Notes under the pieces: generated by a model
What the model was told of the DNA's origin: nothing
The model's database searches: none
What the model saw: only the letters and a program-made list of their open reading frames with translations
Program-made: the position numbers and the translations under genes
Shown: positions 7,554-13,313 of the stretch, one piece after another
Position numbering within the stretch: the stretch's first letter is position 1
How the letters are laid out: the number at the start of each line of letters is the position of its first letter
Assembly (NCBI GenBank): GCA_016927635.1
Contig: JAFGMJ010000100.1
Span: forward strand, 1 to 13,313
Source of the DNA: Actinomycetota bacterium
GTDB taxonomy: Bacteria > Actinomycetota > Humimicrobiia > Humimicrobiales > Humimicrobiaceae
Direction: 5' to 3'
Length of the DNA: 13,313 bases

Positions 7554-7569
7554 AAGTATAATTATACTT
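7554..7569. promoter_or_regulatory. 16-bp perfect palindrome AAGTATAATTATACTT
   Basis: AAGTATAA is followed directly by its reverse complement TTATACTT. The palindrome centre is 33 bp before the TTG start of the pseudo-receiver gene. It contains TATAAT at 7557-7562, and another TATAAT follows at 7571-7576. It therefore overlaps or abuts a likely -10 region and could be an operator for a dimeric regulator such as the LuxR-type protein just upstream. No clear -35 was found. Confidence 0.45.
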
Positions 7570-7583
7570 ATATAATAATAATT

Positions 7584-7588
7584 AAGGA
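7584..7588 (+). promoter_or_regulatory. ribosome binding site for a TTG start
   Basis: AAGGA lies 6 nt before TTG 7595. There is no in-frame ATG near the start of the receiver-like fold, so this site supports TTG as the initiation codon of the small pseudo-receiver. Confidence 0.6.
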
Positions 7589-7594
7589 TTGTAA

Positions 7595-7972
7595 TTGAAA
7601 ATATTGTTGGCAATAAAAGACAGGCTGGTAAGATCGGCTCTTAAATCTTTAATAAGGTTTAACTGCACTGATGATATTGCCATGGATGCGGCAGATCATT
7701 TAAATTTCCTTGAACAATTGAGGAATAATAAAAACGACCTGGTAATACTTGAGAGGGAGTTTTTTTTCGATGATAATCCGGAGATGATTATACTTTTAAA
7801 AAAAGCTTACCCGGAAATTAACTTTATTGTTACCGGCATAAACAGGGAAAGCCAGAGAGAAGCCATAGATGCAAAGATGGATGCATTTTATATGCAAAGC
7901 GATTCTCCTGAAAGGCTTGTTGAATTAATAAACGGGTTTCGCCGGGGTAAAAAGAGTGTTTCTGATAATTAA
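7595..7972 (+). CDS. stand-alone pseudo-receiver domain protein
   Basis: 125-aa protein with the receiver-domain pattern: first strand KILLAIKD, helix LVRSALKSLI, strand DLVILE, strand INFIVTGIN with T80, strand AFYMQSDSP, last helix ERLVELINGF. Compared with active receivers it is degenerate. Only one of the two N-terminal acidic residues remains (D9). The phospho-acceptor Asp is replaced by Glu (E53 in LVILERE). The conserved Lys after the fifth strand is Gln (Q101). It has no output domain. Glu can mimic phospho-Asp, so it may be a constitutive partner or decoy for the kinase or regulator upstream (inference). TTG start, 126 bp after the response regulator gene, with its own palindrome and possible promoter. 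An alternative view is a decayed receiver, but the reading frame is clean. Confidence 0.75.
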   Translation: MKILLAIKDRLVRSALKSLIRFNCTDDIAMDAADHLNFLEQLRNNKNDLVILEREFFFDDNPEMIILLKKAYPEINFIVTGINRESQREAIDAKMDAFYMQSDSPERLVELINGFRRGKKSVSDN

Positions 7973-7995
7973 GGAAATATTATTTTTTAAAATTC

Positions 7996-8016
7996 AACCC
8001 TGTAAACGGGGTTTTT
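7996..8016 (+). terminator. Rho-independent terminator after the signalling cluster
   Basis: Stem AACCCTG (7996-8002) pairs with CGGGGTT (8007-8013), including one T-G wobble, around a TAAA tetraloop, followed by a short T run. It lies 23 bp after the pseudo-receiver stop and only 50 bp before the next start codon. Confidence 0.7.
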
Positions 8017-8065
8017 CATATATTTTTTAGATGTTTATTAAAAAACACATTGAAAGGAAAAAACA

Positions 8066-9355
8066 ATGAAAAAAACTATAAAAATAATGATGGTTGCTAT
8101 TACTGTTATGGCAATCGCATCCGTATTTTTAGTTCCATCAGTTATTGCAGCTGATACACCAAAGACAATAGTTGAAACCGCTGTTGGTGCTGGAAGCTTC
8201 AATACTTTAGTTGCCGCAGTAACTGCTGCCGGACTGGTGGACACTTTATCAGGACCAGGGCCATTTACAGTATTTGCCCCAACAGATGAAGCTTTTGAAA
8301 AACTTCCTGACGGCACAATTGATGCGCTCCTGGCTGATCCTTCAGGACAGCTTACAGACATTCTTCTTTTCCATGTTGTCTCAGGAAAAGTAATGGCAGC
8401 TGACGTTGTTAATCTTAAAAGCGCAACTAGCGTTAGCGGAAGGATACTTCCTATCGATACGACAGACGGCGTTAAAGTAGCAGGCGCAAAAGTTGTAGTT
8501 ACAGACATTGAATGCTCAAATGGTGTCATACATGTAATAGATACAGTAATGATACCTCCGGCTGCAAAATATTCTGTAAGCGATACAGGAGTAGCAGGTT
8601 TTGTGACCTATCTTTATAATAATCTTCTTGGAAGAAATCCTGATGTAGACGGACTCAATACCTGGGCAGGATGGCTCGAGAGTGGAGCAATGGCTGCAGA
8701 CACTACAGTATCAGGCATTCTTGCAAGCAGTGAGGCACAGGCAATGATATCGGGTTATTCAGACGATATGTTTGTAAAATATCTTTACATGGGTCTTTTT
8801 GGCAGAAATCCTTCATCTGATGAAGTATCTTCATGGACAAATATTCTTGCTTCAGGTGTTTCCAGGATGGATGCTGTAAAGCATTTTACAAGGTCCACAG
8901 AATTCATACTTCTCTGCTCAAAATATGGTGTTAAGCCATTTACAACTGACCTTGGGACAATACCTGAAACAGCAGTAAAGGCTGGTACATTCAGCACGCT
9001 GGTTGCTGCAGTAACCGCTGCAGGCCTTGCTGAGACACTGTCAGGACCGGGTCCATTTACAGTATTTGCGCCTACAGATGCAGCATTTGCAAAACTTCCT
9101 GCAGGTACAGTTGAGGCTCTTCTTGCAGACCCCACAGGGCAGCTGAAAAATATACTTCTTTTCCATGTCGTTTCAGGAAAAGTCATGGCTGCTGATGTTG
9201 TAAATCTTACAAGTGCGCCCACAGTGCTTGGCCAGGATGCTTCAATAGAGATTAAGGACGGCAAAGTATATGTTGATGGAGCACAGGTAATTGTAACAGA
9301 CATAATGTGTTCAAATGGAGTAATCCATGTAATCGACACAGTTATGCTTCCTTAG
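8066..9355 (+). CDS. secreted FAS1-DUF4214-FAS1 (fasciclin) protein
   Basis: 429-aa exported protein. Signal peptide: KK-rich start, hydrophobic stretch to residue ~25, probable cleavage after VIA or VIAA (28-29). First fasciclin (FAS1) domain ~34-163, DUF4214 region ~176-287 with two related halves ([19 protein letters not shown] and [19 protein letters not shown]), second FAS1 ~298-429. Both FAS1 copies keep [26 protein letters not shown] and [13 protein letters not shown] and are very similar, pointing to an intragenic duplication. FAS1 domains mediate adhesion or matrix binding; DUF4214 is common in surface and S-layer-type proteins. Its function is unproven, and adhesion or envelope structure is the best inference. 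AAAGGA (8053-8058) lies 7 nt before the ATG. No wall-anchor motif or transmembrane segment is seen at the C-terminus. It is a single-gene unit between two terminators. Confidence 0.9.
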   Translation: MKKTIKIMMVAITVMAIASVFLVPSVIAADTPKTIVETAVGAGSFNTLVAAVTAAGLVDTLSGPGPFTVFAPTDEAFEKLPDGTIDALLADPSGQLTDILLFHVVSGKVMAADVVNLKSATSVSGRILPIDTTDGVKVAGAKVVVTDIECSNGVIHVIDTVMIPPAAKYSVSDTGVAGFVTYLYNNLLGRNPDVDGLNTWAGWLESGAMAADTTVSGILASSEAQAMISGYSDDMFVKYLYMGLFGRNPSSDEVSSWTNILASGVSRMDAVKHFTRSTEFILLCSKYGVKPFTTDLGTIPETAVKAGTFSTLVAAVTAAGLAETLSGPGPFTVFAPTDAAFAKLPAGTVEALLADPTGQLKNILLFHVVSGKVMAADVVNLTSAPTVLGQDASIEIKDGKVYVDGAQVIVTDIMCSNGVIHVIDTVMLP

Positions 9356-9360
9356 TTTTT

Positions 9361-9411
9361 ATATTGCTGATTTGCAGCATGCAATATATTCAAAACAGGG
9401 TTTAGACCCTG
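9361..9411 (+). other. two small hairpins after the fasciclin gene
   Basis: ATATTGC (9361-9367) pairs with GCAATAT (9381-9387), and CAGGGT (9396-9401) pairs with ACCCTG (9406-9411) around TTAG. Neither is followed by a T run. With the strong terminator just downstream they make three consecutive hairpins in the 3' region, possibly protecting mRNA ends (inference). Confidence 0.4.
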
Positions 9412-9415
9412 GTAC

Positions 9416-9458
9416 AAAATATAAAGGGACCTTAATAAATAAGGTCCCTTTATATTTT
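9416..9458. terminator. strong bidirectional terminator
   Basis: A perfect 18-bp stem (9416-9433 with 9441-9458, core AAAGGGACCTT/AAGGTCCCTTT) surrounds a 7-nt loop AATAAAT. The A-tract on one side and T-tract on the other allow termination on both strands. It lies between the convergent fasciclin gene (+) and nitroreductase gene (-). Confidence 0.9.
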
Positions 9459-9473
9459 AATGGTTCTTTTAAT

Positions 9474-10226
9474 TTACTCGGCATATCCCACAGGTATCAC
9501 ATAAAGTGGCGTGTGCGCATCAGTTAAGCCTATTATCTCTATTACCATTTCATCTCTGAAGGCTCCTATTGGAACTGCCCCCAGATGCAGTGATGTCACT
9601 TCAAGAAGTATATTCTGGCACACATGGCCTGCCTCCATATTGGCATACCTTATTGCCCGGCTGCCATATTTTTTTTCAGTTCTTCCGTATTCAGCAATGA
9701 TGACTATATTTAATGGCGCTTCTTTTACAGGTTCCTGCAAAAGGCATGCTTCATATAGCTTGAGCCTCTTATCTTTATCGCTTACCTTATGCAGTTTGTG
9801 GCCCTGGGGGATATATTTATATATGCCGTCACTTTTAAATATATAAACATCTATAGGGTAAAGCGCCCCTGCAGAAGGCGCCGTACGGTAGCCCGTATCA
9901 TTTTTGGTTATGCCCTGTGCGGCCCATAAAATCATTGATATTTTTTCCATGTCTATTTTTCGGCCGGTAAAATCTCTGATCGATCTCCTGGACATAAGCG
10001 CTTCATCAAGAGGATAATGATTATCGGTTGATATTTCCGGAAGATCTATGATTTCAGCAGTATTATTTTGGCTTTCTAATCGGTTTATTGCAGTATTTGA
10101 TTTTTCCTGAGTCGTTATGCTATTGTTAACCTGGCATGAAACATTAAATGATGCAGAAATAGTAAAAAAAAGAATTGCTATAGCAGTTAAATACTTGAAT
10201 AAGATGTTAATTTTCTTACTTTTCAT
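9474..10226 (-). CDS. SagB-type nitroreductase with an export signal
   Basis: 250-aa FMN-dependent oxidoreductase of the SagB/ThcOx branch of nitroreductases. Domain from ~residue 65: SRRSIRDFTGRKI (FMN phosphate contacts), APSAGALYPIDVYIF (the branch's typical motif), and a second FMN region EAGHVCQNILLEVTSLHLGAVPIGAFRDE. Upstream are a Lys-rich start, a hydrophobic segment at residues ~8-27 and a Cys at 31 (FNVSC, only a partial lipobox), then an Asn/Thr/Ser-rich linker, so it looks exported or membrane-tethered. In peptide-toxin clusters SagB oxidises azolines, but no cyclodehydratase or precursor peptide is here, so the substrate is unknown. It is a single gene on the minus strand, converging with the fasciclin gene across a shared terminator and divergent from the DUF454 gene. 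The start codon has only a weak ribosome site. Confidence 0.85.
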   Translation of the reverse strand: MKSKKINILFKYLTAIAILFFTISASFNVSCQVNNSITTQEKSNTAINRLESQNNTAEIIDLPEISTDNHYPLDEALMSRRSIRDFTGRKIDMEKISMILWAAQGITKNDTGYRTAPSAGALYPIDVYIFKSDGIYKYIPQGHKLHKVSDKDKRLKLYEACLLQEPVKEAPLNIVIIAEYGRTEKKYGSRAIRYANMEAGHVCQNILLEVTSLHLGAVPIGAFRDEMVIEIIGLTDAHTPLYVIPVGYAE

Positions 10227-10299
10227 TTTATCAAATTATATTTTGCTTATTCAATATTACAGTAACAACTTTAAAGCTATTAGTAAAATTTAATTTTTT

Positions 10300-10314
10300 G
10301 TATGCCGGCAATAC
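10300..10314. promoter_or_regulatory. near-palindrome in a divergent intergenic region
   Basis: GTAT-GCCGGC-A-ATAC is an inverted repeat except for one extra A, a GC-rich core in A/T-rich DNA. It lies between the divergent nitroreductase (-) and DUF454 (+) genes, 26 bp before the latter's ATG. Possible operator; no other evidence. Confidence 0.25.
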
Positions 10315-10339
10315 TTTTTAATAATTAATTAATATTAAA

Positions 10340-10750
10340 ATGGACGTTAAAAAAAGTAAAAAAAATAGTTTCCTGAAAAAACCTGTGAGAGTATTGCTGA
10401 TATCAACAGGCACATTATGCATAGGAGTGGGCATAGCAGGGATTTTCATCCCGGTGCTCCCCACGACTCCTTTCATACTGCTTGCAGCAGCGCTTTATGC
10501 AAAAAGTTCCAGGAAATTTTACTCCTGGCTTGTAAACAACAGGGTTTTCGGTTCATATATTAGAAGTTATAGGGAAAAGCGTGGAGTTCCGCTTAAAATC
10601 AAAGTTTATGCGCTGTCTGTTTTGTGGCTGACAATAGGTCTTTCAATATATTTTGGCACCCAAATAATCTGGCTGAGATTACTTCTTGTAGCAGTGGCAG
10701 CAGGTGTTAGTGTGCATATACTGAAACTGAAAACCATAAAAAATACCTGA
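10340..10750 (+). CDS. DUF454 (YbaN-like) inner-membrane protein
   Basis: 136-aa membrane protein. A basic N-terminus is followed by a first helix containing the family's hallmark IFIPVLPTTPFILLAAALYAKSS (residues ~36-58). A soluble stretch, FYSWLVNNRVFGSYIRSYREKRGVPLKIK, matches the conserved DUF454 middle. Two more hydrophobic helices follow near the C-terminus (ALSVLWLTIGLSIYF and LLLVAVAAGVSVHIL). Length is normal for the family. Function is not established. It appears monocistronic: divergent from the nitroreductase gene and 262 bp before lgt. The ATG has no strong ribosome site. Confidence 0.9.
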   Translation: MDVKKSKKNSFLKKPVRVLLISTGTLCIGVGIAGIFIPVLPTTPFILLAAALYAKSSRKFYSWLVNNRVFGSYIRSYREKRGVPLKIKVYALSVLWLTIGLSIYFGTQIIWLRLLLVAVAAGVSVHILKLKTIKNT

Positions 10751-11000
10751 ACTCAGTCTTTTCCCCAGCGAGTAAAATACTGTCAGGTTTTATGCTTCAC
10801 TATCCTCCTGGCAGAAAAACCATGCCCGCTTAGCCTTCAAACAGTTTTTTCCAATACCTTTTATGGCAAATTATTTTTTGTCAAAAATTTTTAGATGCTA
10901 ACAACATTATTAAGAAATATAAGTTTTTTTTAAAATATGTTATTATTTCAAATTATTCCAGGATATTTTTAAGACGTCTTATTTATAAAAACTATTAACA
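10751..11000. other. intergenic region before lgt
   Basis: No convincing coding potential. An 8-bp stem CTGTCAGG (10780-10787) pairs with CCTGGCAG (10807-10814) with one wobble and a 19-nt loop; it has no T tail, so it is not a standard terminator. A perfect 12-bp palindrome TAAGACGTCTTA lies at 10970-10981, 32 bp before the lgt start, and may overlap its promoter. The rest is A/T-rich without a recognised RNA family. Confidence 0.35.
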
Positions 11001-11005
11001 GGGGG
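11000..11005 (+). promoter_or_regulatory. ribosome binding site for the lgt TTG start
   Basis: AGGGGG lies 7 nt before TTG 11013. It supports TTG as the start, giving the normal short Lgt N-terminus (MSAVNPIAFSFG) before the first helix. Confidence 0.65.
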
Positions 11006-11012
11006 AAATTAA

Positions 11013-11837
11013 TTGTCAGCAGTAAATCCGATTGCTTTCAGTTTTGGAAGATTTGAAATAAGGTGGTATGGAATACTTATAGCACTGGCTCTTCTCATTG
11101 GAATAGCTGTTTCATATTTCATTGCAAAATATAGGGGTGAAAAACCCGAGGAAGTCGTCAATTTTGCGCCCTTTGCAGTCATATTTGGGGTGCTTGGTGC
11201 CAGGCTTCTGCATGTCATTGTCAACTGGTCATATTACAGCCAAAATCTCTCTTATATATTTGCTTTCAGGAGAGGCGGCCTTGCAATACAGGGCGTTATG
11301 CTTGGCGGCGTGCTTGCTCTGCTGGTGTTCTGCAAAATACGTAAACTTGATTTCTGGCTCTGGGCAGACATCATTTCTCCCGCTCTTATTCTTGGGCAGG
11401 CAATAGGAAGATGGGGAAATTACTTTAACCAGGAAGCTTTTGGCATGCCAACAAGCCTGCCATGGGGAATATTTATAGAAGCTCCATACAGGCCCGCAAT
11501 ATATTCCAATTCAGAATATTTTCATCCCACATTTTTCTATGAGTTTCTGGCAAATATGATTCTTTTCGGGCTGCTGCTTTTAATTCACAGGCTTTATAAA
11601 AGAAGGCCGGACAGGTTTCCCTATGGCCTGATTTTTGCAACATATTTGGGCGTTTATGCTGTCTACAGGTCCATAATAGAATATTACAGGGTGGACAGCA
11701 GCGAATTCCTTGGCATAAAAGTCGTATATATACTTGATGCAATTGCAATAATAGTCGCACTTATAATAATTAATTACCTTGTCAAGAAATTCAGGATTAA
11801 AAAAATGCAGAAGGAGATGGAGGATTCTGAAGAGTAG
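11013..11837 (+). CDS. lgt: prolipoprotein diacylglyceryl transferase
   Basis: Membrane enzyme that transfers diacylglycerol from phosphatidylglycerol to the lipobox Cys of prolipoproteins; likely clients here include the TlpA-like lipoprotein at 3198. The 274-aa product has about seven hydrophobic helices and the family hallmarks: R17-W-Y-G near the N-terminus, GARLLHVI (62-69), RGGLAIQGVMLGG (87-99), the Lgt signature GRWGNYFNQEAFG (132-144, with R133 equivalent to the essential E. coli R143), HPTFFYE (171-177) and YRSIIEYYR (218-226) containing the second essential-Arg region. Q93 sits where E. coli has H103; other lineages vary here, so activity is still expected. TTG start. It ends 5 bp before the convergent queH, with no room for a dedicated terminator. 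Confidence 0.95.
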   Translation: MSAVNPIAFSFGRFEIRWYGILIALALLIGIAVSYFIAKYRGEKPEEVVNFAPFAVIFGVLGARLLHVIVNWSYYSQNLSYIFAFRRGGLAIQGVMLGGVLALLVFCKIRKLDFWLWADIISPALILGQAIGRWGNYFNQEAFGMPTSLPWGIFIEAPYRPAIYSNSEYFHPTFFYEFLANMILFGLLLLIHRLYKRRPDRFPYGLIFATYLGVYAVYRSIIEYYRVDSSEFLGIKVVYILDAIAIIVALIIINYLVKKFRIKKMQKEMEDSEE

Positions 11838-11842
11838 GCAGG

Positions 11843-12403
11843 CTAGGATTTTTTCATGGAATAAACGCATCCGCAGTATTTTTGCCTGTATACATTGAAC
11901 TGTGAGGCCATGTACATGGTTTTTTTAAATCCGTCTTTCTTTTTGAAATTTGAAAAATAATAACTGATGCCGGTATCTGAAGAGATTTCTTCTGCAACCT
12001 TGTTTATTACATCTGCGTTTTTATGCGGGCTCACAGAGAGCGTGGTAGCAAAAATATCAAAATTGCACTTTTTTGCAAGAACTGCAGTTCTTTTAAGCCT
12101 TTTGTAAAAACACAAGCTGCATCTCTTGCCTCCCTCAGGCTCACCTGTATAAATGTCTGTGTACTCAAACCAGCGTCTGCAGTCGTAAGGACCGGCATGC
12201 ATTTTAATTCCAAGATTTTGGCATACTCTTTTTACATCGGCCAGCCTTTTATCATACTCGTCAAAGGGGTGGATATTGGGATTGTAAAAATAAACCGTAA
12301 TATCAAAGCTGTCTTTTAAAAGCTGGTAAGGGTGCATAAGGCAGTTTGCGCAGCATGCATGCAAAAGCATTTTTTGTTTTATATGTGTTTTTTTTACATG
12401 CAT
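11843..12403 (-). CDS. queH: epoxyqueuosine reductase QueH (DUF208)
   Basis: Reduces epoxyqueuosine to queuosine at tRNA position 34, the non-B12 alternative to QueG; cytoplasmic. The 186-aa product shows the QueH layout: CC-x2-C (C17, C18, C21 in LLHACCANC), HPFDEYDKRL, the EGGKRCSLCFYKRL motif with a CxxC pair, ATTLSVSPHKN, a FKKKDGFK motif and the C-terminal YCGC. These cysteines bind a [4Fe-4S] cluster plus a second metal in characterised QueH. Length is typical. It converges on lgt (5-bp gap) and is divergent from hisD. No other queuosine gene is in the window, so it may rely on salvage or on genes elsewhere. The first ATG (12403) has a weak ribosome site. Confidence 0.95.
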   Translation of the reverse strand: MHVKKTHIKQKMLLHACCANCLMHPYQLLKDSFDITVYFYNPNIHPFDEYDKRLADVKRVCQNLGIKMHAGPYDCRRWFEYTDIYTGEPEGGKRCSLCFYKRLKRTAVLAKKCNFDIFATTLSVSPHKNADVINKVAEEISSDTGISYYFSNFKKKDGFKKTMYMASQFNVYRQKYCGCVYSMKKS

Positions 12404-12429
12404 TTTATTCTTGTATTTATCAATGTTTT

Positions 12430-12457
12430 TTAATATATTACATGAATGTGTTTACAA
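12430..12457 (-). promoter_or_regulatory. candidate queH promoter
   Basis: On the minus strand TTGTAA (12457-12452) and TATTAA (12435-12430) are 16 nt apart and would start transcription about 20 bases before the queH ATG. The match to sigma-70 consensus is partial, and A/T-rich composition lowers its weight. Confidence 0.35.
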
Positions 12458-12475
12458 AGAAAATAATTGCACGCT

Positions 12476-13313
12476 ATGCCATATGATTTTTTAAAAATTC
12501 AAAAAATTTCAGGGATTTTTGAAATAGAAGATTTTTTAAACAGGAGAACCCGGATAAACAGCGAAGTACTTGAATCTGTTTCAAAAATAATTGATGATAT
12601 AAGGGTTTCAGGCCAGGAGGCGCTGTTTAAATACTGCAGCAAATATGACGGAATAAATGCGACTTGTGTTGATGATATAAAAGTGGCTTTATCTGAGATT
12701 GAAAAAGCTAAAAAAAATATACCTGGTAGATATCCTGAACTTGCCCGCGCCATAGAGGTTGCACTTACAAACCTTCAGCATTACCACAATGTCCAGCTTG
12801 AAAAAGAGCCGAAATCATGGAATATAGAACCCGGAAGAGGTAAAAAGCTTGGCCAGTTATTGATGCCCCTTGAGAGAGTGGGCTTGTATATTCCGGGAGG
12901 CAGGTTTTTATACCCTTCCTCCATACTTATGGCAGCAGTTCCTGCAAGGGCGGCCGGCGTAAAGGAAATTGCGGTATGTTCGCCCCCAGGCGCCAGCGGA
13001 AAAATAGACAGCCTTCTTCTTTATATATTTGCCATTCTTGGGATAGATGAAGTTTACAGTGTGGGAGGTGCCCAGGCTGTTGCCTTATTTGCATACGGCA
13101 CTGAAAATATAAAAAAAGTTGATAAGATTGCAGGGCCGGGTAACATCTATGTAACGGCTGCTAAAAAAATAGTTTATGGTGATGTGGGCATAGACAGCCT
13201 TGCAGGACCGAGCGAGGTCCTTATAATTGCAGACAGCGCTGCAAAGCCGGCATTTATTGCGGCCGACCTTCTTTCCCAGTCTGAGCATGACCCGGACTCA
13301 TCCAGCATACTGC
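12476..13313 (+). CDS. hisD: histidinol dehydrogenase, 3' end beyond window (partial)
   Basis: Catalyses the last two steps of histidine synthesis: L-histidinol to L-histidine with 2 NAD+, Zn-dependent, cytoplasmic. From ATG 12476 an open frame (MPYDFLKIQKISG...) runs to the window end, giving 279 complete codons of the usual ~430. Recognised motifs: VSGQEALFKYCSKYDG near residues 42-57, the family block RVGLYIPGG with YPSSILMAAVPARAAGV, EVYSVGGAQAVALFAYGT, the signature AGPGNIYVTAAKK, the DSLAGPSEVLIIAD strand and the Zn-site LLSQSEHDPDSS, with Q268 and H271 matching known Zn ligands. The truncation is only the window edge. It is divergent from queH (72 bp apart). No T-box or attenuator fits in that gap. 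The ribosome site is poor; the only earlier nearby in-frame ATG (12446) runs into a stop, so 12476 is the likely start. Confidence 0.95.
   Translation, partial: MPYDFLKIQKISGIFEIEDFLNRRTRINSEVLESVSKIIDDIRVSGQEALFKYCSKYDGINATCVDDIKVALSEIEKAKKNIPGRYPELARAIEVALTNLQHYHNVQLEKEPKSWNIEPGRGKKLGQLLMPLERVGLYIPGGRFLYPSSILMAAVPARAAGVKEIAVCSPPGASGKIDSLLLYIFAILGIDEVYSVGGAQAVALFAYGTENIKKVDKIAGPGNIYVTAAKKIVYGDVGIDSLAGPSEVLIIADSAAKPAFIAADLLSQSEHDPDSSSIL

Noticed and set aside
8038..8529. 163-aa open frame on the minus strand opposite the first FAS1 domain
   Set aside because: It is an antisense shadow of the fasciclin gene. The matching one opposite the second FAS1 (8785-9339) arises because the two FAS1 copies are duplicated; neither resembles a known protein.
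10780..10814. Hairpin after the DUF454 gene as its terminator
   Set aside because: The 19-nt loop is long and the stem is followed by A residues rather than a T run.
11473..11870. Minus-strand open frames overlapping the end of lgt
   Set aside because: They are opposite well-conserved Lgt motifs and show only low-complexity, Cys/Leu-rich translations.
13085..13288. 67-aa minus-strand open frame near the window end
   Set aside because: It lies opposite the conserved hisD signature GPGNIYV and Zn-site region, so the plus-strand frame is the real gene.

Overview
The window is AT-rich bacterial DNA (by eye roughly one third G+C). It has heavy ATA and AGG codon use, short intergenic gaps and some TTG starts. 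The gene set includes a CoA-disulfide reductase/rhodanese fusion, an Fe-S flavoprotein, DUF1638, a corrinoid-binding protein and the QueH type of queuosine enzyme. This suggests an anaerobic or facultative bacterium; the sequence alone does not support a phylum. There are no rRNA or tRNA genes, CRISPR arrays, insertion sequences or phage genes.

Region 1 (189-4490, all +) looks like one operon for thiol/sulfur redox: CoA-disulfide reductase with a C-terminal rhodanese domain, a DUF1638 protein, an Isf-like iron-sulfur flavoprotein, a TlpA-type thioredoxin lipoprotein and a CcdA membrane electron carrier. The last two form a recognisable pair in which CcdA passes cytoplasmic thiol electrons to the surface-tethered thioredoxin. 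The first three supply plausible cytoplasmic thiol/persulfide and flavin chemistry, but their link to the pair is inference.

Region 2 (4491-7972, all +) is the most interesting part. A good promoter lies directly after ccdA. A leader of about 180 nt with overlapping inverted repeats follows, then a cobalamin-binding protein, a soluble PAS histidine kinase, a LuxR/NarL-type response regulator and a small pseudo-receiver whose phospho-acceptor Asp is replaced by Glu. I propose a cytoplasmic cobalamin-linked signalling pathway (light, redox or corrinoid status). The corrinoid protein carries a Wx9E-Q variant of the CarH photoreceptor motif Wx9E-H.

Region 3 (7996-9458) is a secreted FAS1-DUF4214-FAS1 protein bracketed by a terminator on each side. 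The downstream terminator is a perfect 18-bp stem that can serve both strands.

Region 4 (9474-13313) holds unrelated housekeeping genes: an apparently exported SagB-type nitroreductase (-), a DUF454/YbaN membrane protein (+), lgt (+, TTG start), queH (-, convergent with lgt) and the first 279 codons of hisD (+), which runs off the window end.
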